A stretch of 64,000 nucleotides of DNA from Algoriphagus taiwanensis (GCF_036245645.1 NZ_BTPE01000004.1:310001-374000), one strand, 5' to 3'. Shown: positions 43,429-52,164, numbered from the stretch's first letter. Notes: generated by a model not told the origin, from the sequence alone. Program-made: numbers and translations.

Positions 43429-43686
43429 ATGGACACAAAAATCACATTGTCTTTCAATAAAGACATCATTGACCGAGCCAAGGATTTTGCCGACCAAAAT
43501 AACATCAGCCTTTCCAGGCTGACAGAGTTTCTTTATGCCCAGATGACTTCCAAAAATTACAAGTCTTTGGATGAGCTGCCGATTGCTGATTGGGTGAGTA
43601 TGGTTTCCGAAGGAGAGGTTGAATATAAGCGCATGCCTTCCAGTCGTAAGGCAATGAAGGATGAATTCTTCGATTCTAAAAAATGA
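43429..43686 (+). CDS. Antitoxin of a PIN toxin pair (DUF6364-like)
   Basis: 85 residues. Starts MDTKITLSFNKDIIDRAKDF, a ribbon-helix-helix-like or DUF6364 N-terminus (KITLSF strand, then NISLSRLTEFL helix), with an acidic and basic mixed C-terminus that may wrap the toxin. Overlaps the PIN gene by 4 bases (ATGA), the usual coupled antitoxin-toxin order. Confidence 0.82.
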   Translation: MDTKITLSFNKDIIDRAKDFADQNNISLSRLTEFLYAQMTSKNYKSLDELPIADWVSMVSEGEVEYKRMPSSRKAMKDEFFDSKK

Positions 43687-44099
43687 GGGTGTTTCTGGAT
43701 GCGAATGTCCTGGTGTCCGTGTTGAATAAGGAATACCCACTTTTTCCCCACTCTGCAAGGATTTTGAGTTTGGCGGATCAGCTAAGGTTCCAACTCTACA
43801 CTACACCGATTTGTCTGGCTATTGCTTTTTATTTTGCAGAGAAAAAATCAGGAACAGCGCTAGCGAAGCAAAAAATGCAGGTTCTTTCTTCCAGACTCCA
43901 CATTGCCTCCGTGGATGGGCAGACCGTTAAAGACGCTGTTTCAAATCCCAGTGTGTTAGACTTTGAAGATGGTTTGGAGTATTATTCCGCCTTGCAGCAT
44001 GACTGCAAGGCTATTATCACAGAGGATTCGGAGGGGTTTTATTTTTCTAAAATTCCAGTTTATGATTGCCGGAAGTTTTTGGAACAGGTGGTTTTTTGA
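43683..44099 (+). CDS. PIN domain toxin (VapC-like ribonuclease)
   Basis: 138 residues. PIN acidic residues visible: first Asp in VFLDANVLVSVL near residue 6, Glu/Asp in DFEDGLEYYSAL near 97 and Asp in IITEDSEGFYF near 115. These chelate Mg/Mn for RNA cleavage. Coupled to the preceding antitoxin. A terminator starts 8 bases after the stop. Confidence 0.87.
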   Translation: MRVFLDANVLVSVLNKEYPLFPHSARILSLADQLRFQLYTTPICLAIAFYFAEKKSGTALAKQKMQVLSSRLHIASVDGQTVKDAVSNPSVLDFEDGLEYYSALQHDCKAIITEDSEGFYFSKIPVYDCRKFLEQVVF

Positions 44100-44107
44100 A
44101 GTTGAAG

Positions 44108-44143
44108 CCCTCCAAGGGTTCAAAACCCTTGAAGGGTTTTGTT
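44108..44143. terminator. Terminator after the PIN toxin gene
   Basis: CCCTCCAAGGGT (44108-44119) pairs with ACCCTTGAAGGG (44125-44136), one G-U, followed by TTTTGTTT. It overlaps the last codons of the convergent minus-strand gene. Confidence 0.75.
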
Positions 44144-44884
44144 TGCCACCTGGTCCAATTGATCCATAGTTTGGCTAACTGATTTCCACTCGGCAAATCC
44201 GACGATTTTTATCAAAAAGCCCAGAAACTTTCCGGGGTTGATCAGTTTTTTGGCCAAGGCGGAAATGTTTTTGTCCCGATCCTGAATTTGGAAAGCCTTG
44301 TCTGGGTCTGCATGGTATTCGCCGGCATATTTCCAGGCACCATCGCGGGCAAGTTGGATAGAGAAGTTGAGTAGCATTTCGTCCCGACCTTTTGCCAAAG
44401 GAATCAATAGGCCGAAAACTGGAGATACCTTGCTGATATTGGACTTGACTCCATCGACCAGTTCGGCTAGCACTGAATTGATTTTGTCAAAATCCCCTTT
44501 AATGCCATTCAAATCTTTGCCTTCCATGGTTTCTGAGGCAGCGATTCCCAAGTCCAAATTGATATGCGCATTAATACCGAGGAAAAGGTGCTGCAAAACG
44601 AGATGACCTGAGGTTTTACTCGCTTCGAAAGCTAATCTCCAGCTTTCGGTTGGCTTTTGACCTTTTATCCAAAGCTCATAAGCATCGATAAATCGCTTGG
44701 CAAAAAGTACATCCAAGACTTCCATTCTGGGATTGTCCTCAAATTCCCCTGCGAGAATCCCATCTCGGACTCTTCTTGTCACCTGACGGTATAAAATCGC
44801 AAAATACCCCATTCGGCTCTCTGAGTTGCGGCATTCGTCGACGATCTGATCCATTCGGATCAATACTTCTTCAATTGTTTGCAT
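44120..44884 (-). CDS. DUF5995 family protein
   Basis: 254 residues, helical, no signal peptide. Family features: IEEVLIRMDQIVDEC at the start, GYFAILYRQVTRRVRDGI near 26 (in part), HLVLQHLFLGINAHINLDLGIA near 95, with two histidines suggesting metal or ligand binding. Function not known. Starts 3 bases after the VIT1/CCC1 transporter stop on the same strand, so likely co-transcribed. Confidence 0.82.
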   Translation of the reverse strand: MQTIEEVLIRMDQIVDECRNSESRMGYFAILYRQVTRRVRDGILAGEFEDNPRMEVLDVLFAKRFIDAYELWIKGQKPTESWRLAFEASKTSGHLVLQHLFLGINAHINLDLGIAASETMEGKDLNGIKGDFDKINSVLAELVDGVKSNISKVSPVFGLLIPLAKGRDEMLLNFSIQLARDGAWKYAGEYHADPDKAFQIQDRDKNISALAKKLINPGKFLGFLIKIVGFAEWKSVSQTMDQLDQVANKTLQGF

Positions 44885-44887
44885 GCG

Positions 44888-45607
44888 TTATTTGAAAAAA
44901 CTTTCTAAAACATCTCCTACATAATAGGCGACCACAGCTGCCAGTAATCCCAAAGCAACGGTCTCCAAAATACTGCGAAATGTGGAGGTCTGATTGACGA
45001 TACCTTTCAGCCATCCTACGATCAAAAAAGCTAAACCAGTCAATACACTGGTCCAAAAGAAGGTGTTGATCTCGGAAGGGAAAAAGAAATTCCAGAGGTA
45101 CACCAAAAGGGGAATCAAGCCGACCAAAATAAAGGAAACCAAGGTGGCTAGACCGATTTTGAAAGGGCTTTTGCTGTCCCGCATCATGCCCAGCTCATCC
45201 TTCATCATTTCGGCAACCCATAGTTCTTTATCCGAGCAGATGTGATCTACGATTTTGTCAAGTAATTCGCCCTTGAATCCTTTTTCCCGATAGATTTCGG
45301 CGATTTCTTCACGCTCAGTCTCCGGGAGGTTTTCTACTTCCCAATACTCGATACTTTCGTGCTTGTCAAAATTATCCCGCTCACTTTTGGCTGAAAGGTA
45401 GGCTCCAACGGACATGGAAAAACCATCTGCAAGAAGGTTGGCAAAGCCCAGAATGATCAAAATGCCAGCATCCAAATTGGCCCCATAGCCACCTGCGACT
45501 ACAGCAAAGGTGGTCACGGCTCCGTCAATGCCTCCGTAGACAAATTCCCGGAGGTATTCCTGAAGTTTTCCAAAATTAGTGGATGGATTGTGAAGGGTTT
45601 TTTCCAT
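44888..45607 (-). CDS. VIT1/CCC1 family iron/manganese transporter
   Basis: 239 residues with five membrane segments. Signature: YLREFVYGGIDGAVTTFAVVAGGYGA near 14-39, FANLLADGFSMSVGAYLSAKSE near 55-76, a charged cytoplasmic metal-binding helix with many Glu (ETEREEIAEIY), and the C-terminal pair SFILVGLIPLLVYL and GLLAAVVAYYVGD. Exports Fe2+ or Mn2+ from the cytoplasm in relatives. Middle gene of dipeptidase - VIT1/CCC1 - DUF5995 with 3-base spacings. Confidence 0.9.
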   Translation of the reverse strand: MEKTLHNPSTNFGKLQEYLREFVYGGIDGAVTTFAVVAGGYGANLDAGILIILGFANLLADGFSMSVGAYLSAKSERDNFDKHESIEYWEVENLPETEREEIAEIYREKGFKGELLDKIVDHICSDKELWVAEMMKDELGMMRDSKSPFKIGLATLVSFILVGLIPLLVYLWNFFFPSEINTFFWTSVLTGLAFLIVGWLKGIVNQTSTFRSILETVALGLLAAVVAYYVGDVLESFFK

Positions 45608-45610
45608 GAA

Positions 45611-46774
45611 CTACCGAAGGTTTTGTAGAAAAAACCGCTTGACATTTTCCCCCATTACAGCCCGAATTTCTTCTTCGGTAAAACCGGCGTTAATCAACCC
45701 TTCTACGATCAAGGGCAAACCTGTAATATCAAATGGAACAGCCACGGATCCATCGTAGTCAGAACCTAAAGCCACATAATCAATTCCAACCAAATCGCGA
45801 ACATGCTTGATCGAGGCGATGATATTAGGCAACTCGGGTTCTCCGACAGCCATGTCAAAAAAGGCAATTCCGATGATTCCCCCGTTGGCGGCGATTTTTT
45901 GAATCTGTTCGTCACTCAGATTTCTCTGAGAATCCAAGACAGCCCTGACTCCGGTATGAGAAACGATGACTGGTTCGGAAGTAAGGTTCAATACATCTTC
46001 TACAATGGCTGGGGAGGCATGCGCCAAATCAATAAAAATCCCCAATTCATTCATACGCTTGACCGCAGCCTTTCCAAAATCAGAAAGTCCTGCCCCGTTT
46101 TCCCCATGTGCTGAGCCTCCAAATTCATTGTCAAAAAAGTGAGTGGGGCCAATCATTCGTACCCCTGCGGCATAGACCTTGTCCAGGTTTTCCATAGATC
46201 CTTCTAGGGCATGCCCGCCCTCAATTCCCAGCATGGCTCCGATCGTGCTTTTATCGCTTTTTCTTGCGTCTAGAAGCTCCTCGAGATCGGCCTTGGATCG
46301 GATGAAGAAAGCTTTTCCTTCCTCCTTCTCCACAAACTGAGCAAGCGCTTCACTTTGGCCAAGGGTCCTGTTGATCAGACTAAACCAGTTCCATGGACTT
46401 TCCCCTTTGGCAATGGTAAGAGGGGTGATATTATCAAAGGCATCTTCGGAATTGCTTTGCATATTCTGTCCTGCAGGGGACTTGGAAACAATAGTAAACA
46501 TCTCCAAAGCCACATTGGCTTCCCGCATTCTGGGAAAGTCTACATGGCCTCGATCCCCGCGTTCATTTAGATTTCTTCCCCAAAGCAAAGCATCACAGTG
46601 CAAGTCACTGATGAAATCCAATCGTTCGTAGAGCGCTTGGGCCTCGGCTGAGACTGAGTAGGGTGCGGGACTTTTTACAGGGTTTCGCTGGCTTTCTATG
46701 TAGGAGGGAACAGTATTGATCCCAATCAGATAAACCACAAAGAGAATGGCGAGAAAGAGAATTATTTTTTTCAT
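45611..46774 (-). CDS. Membrane dipeptidase (M19 family)
   Basis: 387 residues with an N-terminal anchor or signal segment (IILFLAILFVVYLIGINTV). Zinc TIM-barrel amidohydrolase: ISDLHCDALLWG gives the DxHxD pair near residue 58, bridging Glu in GIEGGHALEG near 180, His in IDLAHAS and SHTGVRAV near 255-275 and Asp in GSDYDG near 345. Renal-dipeptidase family; cleaves dipeptides with broad specificity. First of a three-gene run. Confidence 0.92.
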   Translation of the reverse strand: MKKIILFLAILFVVYLIGINTVPSYIESQRNPVKSPAPYSVSAEAQALYERLDFISDLHCDALLWGRNLNERGDRGHVDFPRMREANVALEMFTIVSKSPAGQNMQSNSEDAFDNITPLTIAKGESPWNWFSLINRTLGQSEALAQFVEKEEGKAFFIRSKADLEELLDARKSDKSTIGAMLGIEGGHALEGSMENLDKVYAAGVRMIGPTHFFDNEFGGSAHGENGAGLSDFGKAAVKRMNELGIFIDLAHASPAIVEDVLNLTSEPVIVSHTGVRAVLDSQRNLSDEQIQKIAANGGIIGIAFFDMAVGEPELPNIIASIKHVRDLVGIDYVALGSDYDGSVAVPFDITGLPLIVEGLINAGFTEEEIRAVMGENVKRFFLQNLR

Positions 46775-46838
46775 CGGCTGGGGTTTTGCCGATGAATATA
46801 GCTAAAATGAGTGTAAAGAGAGATTTTTAGCTCATTTC

Positions 46839-47225
46839 TTACCATGCAGGATCTTTTCCTATTCTTATCGGAGGTAGCTGAAGATACTCTTCATAGGAAA
46901 AAACTCGGGAACGAATCAAAAACCGGAGTCCGAGTGGAATTTCAAGAGAAAAGCTACTACCTCTTCCTTCGACCACATCCAGCGTCAGTTCGGTATGTTT
47001 CCAGTATTCAAATTGGTCCTGTGTCATGAAAAACTCGCATCCTTCGATTTCACCGATCAATACATCCTGGGAACCGAGTTTGAATTCTCCTTTTTCAAAA
47101 CACATGGGAGCCGAACCATCACAGCAACCACCGCTTTGGTGGAACATCAGATCGCAGGCATATCGCTTTTTTAGTACGGCTATGATTTCTGCCGCTTTTG
47201 GGGTTATGAGGATTCTTTGGGGCAT
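46839..47225 (-). CDS. DUF779 protein linked to aldehyde dehydrogenase
   Basis: 128 residues. Family motif LMFHQSGGCCDGSAPMCFEKGEF near 25-47 (in part: SGGCCDGSAPMCF) and IEGCEFFMTQDQFEYWKHTELTLDV. The Cys cluster may bind metal. DUF779 genes typically sit next to acetaldehyde dehydrogenase genes, as here, 63 bases downstream with a perfect hairpin between. Precise role not known. Confidence 0.9.
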   Translation of the reverse strand: MPQRILITPKAAEIIAVLKKRYACDLMFHQSGGCCDGSAPMCFEKGEFKLGSQDVLIGEIEGCEFFMTQDQFEYWKHTELTLDVVEGRGSSFSLEIPLGLRFLIRSRVFSYEEYLQLPPIRIGKDPAW

Positions 47226-47240
47226 GTTTTCATTTTAAAT

Positions 47241-47272
47241 GGAAAGGCAGGAGAAAATTCTCCTGCCTTTCC
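47241..47272. terminator. Intercistronic hairpin between aldehyde dehydrogenase and DUF779 genes
   Basis: Fifteen-base perfect inverted repeat GGAAAGGCAGGAGAA / TTCTCCTGCCTTTCC (47241-47255, 47258-47272). On the minus strand only ATTTAAAA follows, so termination would be partial; it may set lower DUF779 expression. Confidence 0.6.
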
Positions 47273-47288
47273 TGAAATTGGCTATGAA

Positions 47289-48815
47289 TTAGAAGAATCC
47301 CAGCTTCTGCTTGCTGTAAGAAATAAGCATGTTTTTGGTTTGACGGTAATGGTTGAGCATCATCAGGTGAGTCTCTCGGCCAAAACCAGACTTTTTGTAT
47401 CCTCCAAAAGGAGCATGTGCAGGGTAGGCATGATAGCAATTGACCCAAACACGACCCGCCTGAATGGCTCTTGGTACCTGATATAACTCATGAGCATCCC
47501 GAGACCATAATCCCGCCCCTAAGCCATAAAGGGTGTCGTTGGCAATGGCAATAGCCTCCTCGGTAGTTTTGAAGGTGGTCACGCAAGTAACCGGCCCAAA
47601 GATTTCCTCTTGGAATACTCTCATTTTATTGTGGTCTTTCAGAATGGTAGGCTGAATGTAGTACCCGTTTTCCAGACCGGAATTCAATCCTGTTTTTGCA
47701 CCTCCGGTTAGGACTAAAGCTCCTTCCTGCTTTCCTATCTCGATGTATGAAAGGATTTTTTCATATTGGTCGTTTGAAGCTTGAGCTCCCATCATGGTGT
47801 CTTCTGCCAAAGGGTGTCCGAGTTTGATGGCTTTTGTTCGGGCGATTACCCGCTCCATAAAGACATCATAGATGTCCTCATGTACTAAAATTCGGGATGG
47901 GCAAGTGCAAACTTCGCCTTGATTGAGCGCAAACATGACGGCACCCTCTACCGCTTTATCAAAAAACTCATCATCTGCATCCGCGACGGATTTCATGAAG
48001 ATATTTGGGGACTTTCCACCCAGTTCCATGGTGACAGGGATGAGGTTTTCTGAGGCGTATTGCATAATCAGTCTGCCCGTAGTCGTCTCCCCGGTGAAGG
48101 CAACCTTGGCTACTCTGGTAGAAGTGGCGAGTGGCTTTCCTGCTTCGATTCCAAATCCAGTCACCACATTGATCACTCCGGGAGGTACTACGTCAGCGAT
48201 GAGCTCCATCAGCAACATGATGCTGGTGGGCGTTTGCTCTGCAGGCTTGACCACTGTGCAGCAGCCTGCTGCTAGGGCAGGGGCTATTTTCCAGGTGGCC
48301 ATCAAAAGGGGGAAATTCCAAGGGATGATTTGTCCCACCACACCCAGTGGCTCATGTAGATTAATGCTGATTGTGGTCTCGTCATGCTCGGACATCGTGC
48401 TCTCATCTGCCCGGATTACACCGGCAAAATATCTGAAATGATCGATGCATAGAGGCAAATCGGCTGCTCGGGTTTCCCGGATGGCTTTTCCATTGTCGAT
48501 GGTTTCTACCCTTGCCAAAAGTTCAAGATTGTCCTCGATGATATCTGCAATTTTGAGAAGGATTCGACTTCTTTCGGCCGCTGGAGTTTTTGACCAAGTT
48601 GCAAAGGCGGTATGGGCTGCGTCCAAGGCCTTTTCAATGTCTTCTTTGTTTCCTCTTGCTGCTTTGGAGAAAACTTTCCCGTCGATAGGAGAAATATTAT
48701 CGAAATACTCTCCTGAGGCAGGTTTGACCCATTCCCCGCCGATAAAATGGTCGTATTGGGATTTGATCAGAGGCCGGTCTACCGGCTTGGATTTTGAAAG
48801 AGTTAGCGTTTCCAT
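47289..48815 (-). CDS. NAD-dependent aldehyde dehydrogenase (ExaC/acetaldehyde type)
   Basis: 508 residues from ATG 48815 (METLTLSKSKPVDRP); an in-frame TTG at 48842 is less likely. Rossmann and catalytic domains: GQIIPWNFPLLMATWK near 160, VTGFGIEAGKPLA, TMELGGKSPNIFM with the general base Glu near 265 and the nucleophile Cys in NQGEVCTCPSRILV near 300. DUF779 downstream and a divergent AraC regulator fit an alcohol/aldehyde-responsive unit. Confidence 0.93.
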   Translation of the reverse strand: METLTLSKSKPVDRPLIKSQYDHFIGGEWVKPASGEYFDNISPIDGKVFSKAARGNKEDIEKALDAAHTAFATWSKTPAAERSRILLKIADIIEDNLELLARVETIDNGKAIRETRAADLPLCIDHFRYFAGVIRADESTMSEHDETTISINLHEPLGVVGQIIPWNFPLLMATWKIAPALAAGCCTVVKPAEQTPTSIMLLMELIADVVPPGVINVVTGFGIEAGKPLATSTRVAKVAFTGETTTGRLIMQYASENLIPVTMELGGKSPNIFMKSVADADDEFFDKAVEGAVMFALNQGEVCTCPSRILVHEDIYDVFMERVIARTKAIKLGHPLAEDTMMGAQASNDQYEKILSYIEIGKQEGALVLTGGAKTGLNSGLENGYYIQPTILKDHNKMRVFQEEIFGPVTCVTTFKTTEEAIAIANDTLYGLGAGLWSRDAHELYQVPRAIQAGRVWVNCYHAYPAHAPFGGYKKSGFGRETHLMMLNHYRQTKNMLISYSKQKLGFF

Positions 48816-48899
48816 ATGTTGGGTTATTTTGGTTTTGACCAAATTTCCCCTTTAGGAATTTTAAAAAATTGCACTGAATAATCAATTTATTCGCTTAAA

Positions 48900-48913
48900 G
48901 TGACTTTTGTCAG
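48900..48913. promoter_or_regulatory. Weak Crp/Fnr-like site between aldehyde dehydrogenase and AraC genes
   Basis: GTGA-CTTTTG-TCAG has the same spacing as the three perfect GTGA-N6-TCAC sites at 51016, 52165 and 54918 with one mismatch. Could equally be an AraC-regulator site or chance. Confidence 0.3.
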
Positions 48914-48982
48914 AATTTTACTTCGCTCTTTTTACTATTTTTTGAAAAATTAGGATAATCAGCTCAATTCCAGCCCATTCCC

Positions 48983-49903
48983 ATGACCCAAAATTCCTTT
49001 CAATATACTGTGCCTTGGAGAAGGCCTAATGACCTCAAGACTCTGGTAGAAAACCGGACTACCTATACTCTGGACAACTGTGAACTCAATATTTTTGAAA
49101 CCCATCAAGCAGCAGAAAAGGTCAATCTTGTCTTTGGGGATTTGGTGCTGACTACAATGCTAAAGGGTAAAAAAGTGATGCATCTCTTTGGAAATCCAGG
49201 TTTTGATTATGTCCCCGGAGAGTCGGTAATAGTACCTCCCAATGAGGTGATGAAGATTGATTTCCCAGAGGCAGAATTGGACAATCCGACTCAATGCATT
49301 GCCCTTTCGATCTCAAAGGAAATGATCGAGAACACCTTTAATCTTCTTAATGAGCGGTTTTCAGCCAAAGTGCTTACCCAAGAGTGGGGGCTTGATTTGT
49401 CTTATTTTCATCTGATCAATACCCAGGATTTATCAGAAATTATCAATCGCTTTATCCGAATAGGAGTCAAAGAACGATCGAGGGAAAAAGACCTCATCGC
49501 ATCCCTTGCCCTAAAAGAGCTTCTGATCCGACTGACTCAGACTCAAGCCAGAGAGATGCTGGAGAAGACCTATAAAGAACTGTCGTCAGGAAACCGACTA
49601 GCCCATGTGGTGGATTACATTAAATCAAATATTCGGGAAAACCTCCAGCTGGATGAATTGGCCTCACAGGCATGTATGTCCAAGGCTCATTTTGTCCGGA
49701 CCTTCAAGCAGGAATTGGGAATGACTCCAATGGAGTACGTTTTGAGCGAAAGATTGAAGCTAGCCAAGTATTACCTTTCTATTGGAAATTACCAGATTCA
49801 GGAAGTTTGCTTGATGTCCGGTTTTAATAATATTGCCTATTTCATCCGCGCTTTCAAGCGAGAATTCCAATCTACGCCCAAGGCATTTCAGAGATCATTG
49901 TAA
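48983..49903 (+). CDS. AraC family transcriptional regulator
   Basis: 306 residues. N-terminal ligand/cupin-like part (about 1-190, DYVPGESVIVPPNEVMKIDF in part) and a C-terminal double HTH: LQLDELASQACMSKAHFVRTF near 222-243 and YQIQEVCLMSGFNNIAYFIRAFKREFQSTP near 272-300 (each given in part elsewhere as LASQACMSKAHFVR and SGFNNIAYFIRAFKR). Divergent from the aldehyde dehydrogenase gene with a 167-bp gap; most likely activates it in response to the aldehyde or alcohol. Confidence 0.9.
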   Translation: MTQNSFQYTVPWRRPNDLKTLVENRTTYTLDNCELNIFETHQAAEKVNLVFGDLVLTTMLKGKKVMHLFGNPGFDYVPGESVIVPPNEVMKIDFPEAELDNPTQCIALSISKEMIENTFNLLNERFSAKVLTQEWGLDLSYFHLINTQDLSEIINRFIRIGVKERSREKDLIASLALKELLIRLTQTQAREMLEKTYKELSSGNRLAHVVDYIKSNIRENLQLDELASQACMSKAHFVRTFKQELGMTPMEYVLSERLKLAKYYLSIGNYQIQEVCLMSGFNNIAYFIRAFKREFQSTPKAFQRSL

Positions 49904-49964
49904 AATAAACAGGAAATTTTTTACTGAAATTTTGATTTTTTATTTGCTTTTGATAGGTTTATCC

Positions 49965-50081
49965 AACTTTGGCAAACAGAAAAATAGCTCAACCCAGTAC
50001 TTTGCCAAAGTTTATATGGTTTTAATCCATTAACAATAAACCCTAACCGGGAGCCTATTTTATAAAAGGCTCCCTTTTTTT
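49965..50081 (+). ncRNA. Candidate structured small RNA or AraC mRNA 3' end
   Basis: AACTTTGGCAAA (49965-49976) and TTTGCCAAAGTT (50001-50012) pair perfectly over 12 bases around a 24-base loop; 36 bases later a strong intrinsic terminator closes the unit. Either a 3' untranslated region of the AraC gene or an independent transcript. No clear promoter was found, so this is tentative. Confidence 0.35.
50049..50081 (+). terminator. Intrinsic terminator downstream of AraC gene
   Basis: GGGAGCCT (50049-50056) pairs with AGGCTCCC (50067-50074), 10-base loop with extra A-T pairs, followed by seven T. Confidence 0.85.
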
Positions 50082-50232
50082 ATGCTATATATTTTTATGA
50101 TTTTGTATAAAGTCAAAAAAGTGGTTTAAAAATTAACCTGTTTTATAATAATTTTTGCTAAAAATGAGAAAACAGGTTTTTGGAATTTTTGGAAATCGAT
50201 TTCTTGAAAATTCTGTTTCTGGGCCTAAAATC

Positions 50233-50262
50233 AAAAAAACCTTCCCGAAAATTTCGAGAAGG
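50233..50262 (-). terminator. Terminator of the peroxiredoxin gene
   Basis: On the minus strand CCTTCTCGAA pairs with TTCGGGAAGG (one G-U) around a 3-base loop, followed by at least seven T. Confidence 0.82.
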
Positions 50263-50296
50263 CTTTCCCATTTAATTAACCCTTTAATCCAAAATC

Positions 50297-50950
50297 TTAA
50301 TTCAGAGGCAGTTCTTTTTTGGCTAAATAGAAATCTACCATCTCATAATCACTTTCTTCACGTGCGATCATTTCTTCTACTGTTTTCGGCGGAGGGACGA
50401 TGGCCTTTTCACCCGGAGTCCAATTCAGCGGGAGTGCCACCTTATGCTTATCAGCAGTCTGAAGTGCAATCAACGCACGCTTGATTTCCTCCATATTTCG
50501 ACCCACGTTGAGCGGATAGTACATGATCAATCTGATCTTTCCGGCAGGATCGATGAAAAAGACTGCTCGCACGGCTGCTGTTTCACTCTCTCCAGGCTGG
50601 AGCATACCATAAAGCTTGGATACGCTCATATCGATGTCGGCGATGATGGGAAATTCAAAAAGAACTCCCGTGTTCTTTTTCACATTGTTTACCCAAGCAA
50701 TGTGAGCGTGAATGGAGTCTATGCTCAATCCAACCAGTTTGGTCTGATGCTCATCAAAGAATTTTTGGTCTAAGGCAAATCCACTCATCTCAGTGGTACA
50801 CACCGGAGTAAAGTCTGCGGGGTGTGAGAACAGAATGGTCCAGCTGTCTTTGATGTATTCGGAAAACTTCATTTTTCCGGTAGTGGTCATTGACTCAAAG
50901 TCCGGGGCAAGATCTCCGATACGGGGCATCGATGGTGTTGTAGTTTCCAT
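50297..50950 (-). CDS. Peroxiredoxin (1-Cys, Prx6 subfamily)
   Basis: 217 residues. Peroxidatic Cys51 in SHPADFTPVCTTEMSGFA; Prx6-type length with the C-terminal domain PLNVGRNMEEIKRALIALQ and LNWTPGEKAIVPPP. No resolving Cys is visible in the C-terminal half, which supports the 1-Cys type. Reduces peroxides. A GTGA-N6-TCAC palindrome lies 66 bases upstream and a TAGATTTG -7-like box at 50986-50993. Confidence 0.94.
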   Translation of the reverse strand: METTTPSMPRIGDLAPDFESMTTTGKMKFSEYIKDSWTILFSHPADFTPVCTTEMSGFALDQKFFDEHQTKLVGLSIDSIHAHIAWVNNVKKNTGVLFEFPIIADIDMSVSKLYGMLQPGESETAAVRAVFFIDPAGKIRLIMYYPLNVGRNMEEIKRALIALQTADKHKVALPLNWTPGEKAIVPPPKTVEEMIAREESDYEMVDFYLAKKELPLN

Positions 50951-50985
50951 GTGTATGTTTTTATGATTTTTTTATTTTGATAGAA

Positions 50986-50993
50986 CAAATCTA
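50986..50993 (-). promoter_or_regulatory. Putative -7 element of the peroxiredoxin promoter
   Basis: Minus strand TAGATTTG, an exact TAnnTTTG match 36 bases before the ATG. The palindromic operator at 51016-51029 begins 22 bases upstream, about where the -33 box would be, a position suited to an activator or repressor. Confidence 0.5.
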
Positions 50994-51015
50994 CCAGTCA
51001 CAATCTCTACGGATC

Positions 51016-51029
51016 GTGACCTAGGTCAC
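51016..51029. promoter_or_regulatory. Crp/Fnr-type operator upstream of peroxiredoxin gene
   Basis: Perfect 14-base palindrome GTGACCTAGGTCAC, i.e. GTGA-N6-TCAC. Same half-sites and spacing as sites at 52165-52178 and 54918-54931. It overlaps the stop codon of the upstream cytochrome c gene. Confidence 0.6.
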
Positions 51030-51490
51030 CTCAGATCGCCTGATTTGGCTTTTTTCTCATTGTCTTTTTCTATGTGCCATGCCGGATTTTCGAGTTCGTT
51101 GGAGTAGATGTAGCTGACGATTTTCTGAAGATCCTCTTTGGAAACTGGAGGTTTGGGCATCAATCCAAACCGCTTGATTGGCCCCTTCATCAATGCCTTC
51201 TCTTCGGTTGGATTTTGGATAAATTCCAACATTGCTTTTTCAAAAGCCGGTTTTTCAGGAAAAGCTTCCAAGTAGTGCTTTTTCATACCCCAAAGCGGAG
51301 GAGCGATGATTTCATCGTGAGATTTGGACTTGGGATTGTGGCAGGTGTAGCAGTGCCGCTCCAGCAATACCCTTCCATCGTCGGCAAGTAATTCATCCTG
51401 AGATGAGATGTAATATTCGGGTCGTGGATGGATGCTTTCTTCAGTCAAAAGCAGATTCAAAAGGGAGCCAATAAGTATGATCCGGAACAT
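51026..51490 (-). CDS. Monohaem c-type cytochrome, exported
   Basis: 154 residues. Short N-terminal signal (MFRIILIGSLLNLLL). Haem motif CYTCH (Cys47, Cys50, His51) and a likely axial Met in FGLMPKPPVSKEDLQKIVSYIYS near 115, the usual class I C-terminal helix. Periplasmic or membrane-associated electron carrier; could be a diffusible haem protein or a peroxidase partner. It lies 6 bases downstream of the DUF2202 gene on the same strand. Confidence 0.85.
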   Translation of the reverse strand: MFRIILIGSLLNLLLTEESIHPRPEYYISSQDELLADDGRVLLERHCYTCHNPKSKSHDEIIAPPLWGMKKHYLEAFPEKPAFEKAMLEFIQNPTEEKALMKGPIKRFGLMPKPPVSKEDLQKIVSYIYSNELENPAWHIEKDNEKKAKSGDLR

Positions 51491-51496
51491 GTGATT

Positions 51497-52111
51497 TTAG
51501 TTTGTAGTCTGACAGGAAGTACGTGGAGAGTTGACGATCTGCGTGTATTCTTCCTGAGAAGTGAATTCAGGGGAATAATCGACTCCTTGGATTTGAGCCT
51601 GATTGAAGAAGGATCTTAAGTGATTTTCAGATCCGCATTTTAGACTTGAATAGACTTGAATCAGTTGGGGATTCGATGTTTCCAAAATGCCAGCTTTCAA
51701 ATCATTGATATCCATATCCTCAATCAGCAATCCAACCTTGATGGACTCTTGAAGGGACTGATTGACTCTGGCGGTAAGTAAAGAGTAGAGGTCTTGGAGG
51801 GTTGGGTTTGAAAATATTCCCCTATCAGTGGTTCCATTCAGGGGATCAGCTATGCCATTTGATGCCATTACGGAAAGGACCGCATTGATGTGTTGTTGCT
51901 CACTGGAAGCAATATTTTGAAAGGCAGGTAAACCATGCTTTTCAAAAGCATAATTGTACACATCAAACGCGAGCTTCTCCTCCTCGCGGGTGAAAAGCAG
52001 AGTCTCTAACTCTTGTTCGGAAAGCCTTGATGGTGGAAGAGTGGATTCTTCATCTTGACAACCACTGAAAGTGATCAGCATCAGGGCGATTGGTAGAAGG
52101 ATTCGTTTCAT
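51497..52111 (-). CDS. DUF2202 lipoprotein (ferritin-like)
   Basis: 204 residues from ATG 52111. Lipobox LMLITFSGCQDEE with lipid Cys near residue 17. DUF2202 helices carry Glu/His pairs of a ferritin-like four-helix bundle: LLFTREEEKLAFDVYNYAFEKHG near 38-60, ASSEQQHINAVL near 70-81, and the C-terminal KCGSENHLRSF. Possible di-iron site. Function not established. Co-transcribed with the cytochrome c; a GTGA-N6-TCAC site lies 54 bases upstream. Confidence 0.88.
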   Translation of the reverse strand: MKRILLPIALMLITFSGCQDEESTLPPSRLSEQELETLLFTREEEKLAFDVYNYAFEKHGLPAFQNIASSEQQHINAVLSVMASNGIADPLNGTTDRGIFSNPTLQDLYSLLTARVNQSLQESIKVGLLIEDMDINDLKAGILETSNPQLIQVYSSLKCGSENHLRSFFNQAQIQGVDYSPEFTSQEEYTQIVNSPRTSCQTTN

Positions 52112-52164
52112 CTTGATAGGAAGTGATACCAAGATAAATTTGCCTCATTCCCTATGCATTAGCA

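Larger units (their letters stand above)
49904..50296. other. 393-bp gap with hairpins and two terminators, no convincing protein gene
   Basis: From left: a perfect 12-bp inverted repeat (49965-50012), a plus-strand terminator (50049-50081), AT-rich sequence, and a minus-strand terminator for the peroxiredoxin (50233-50262). Short frames here are not protein-like. A small structured RNA is possible for the first part. Confidence 0.6.
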
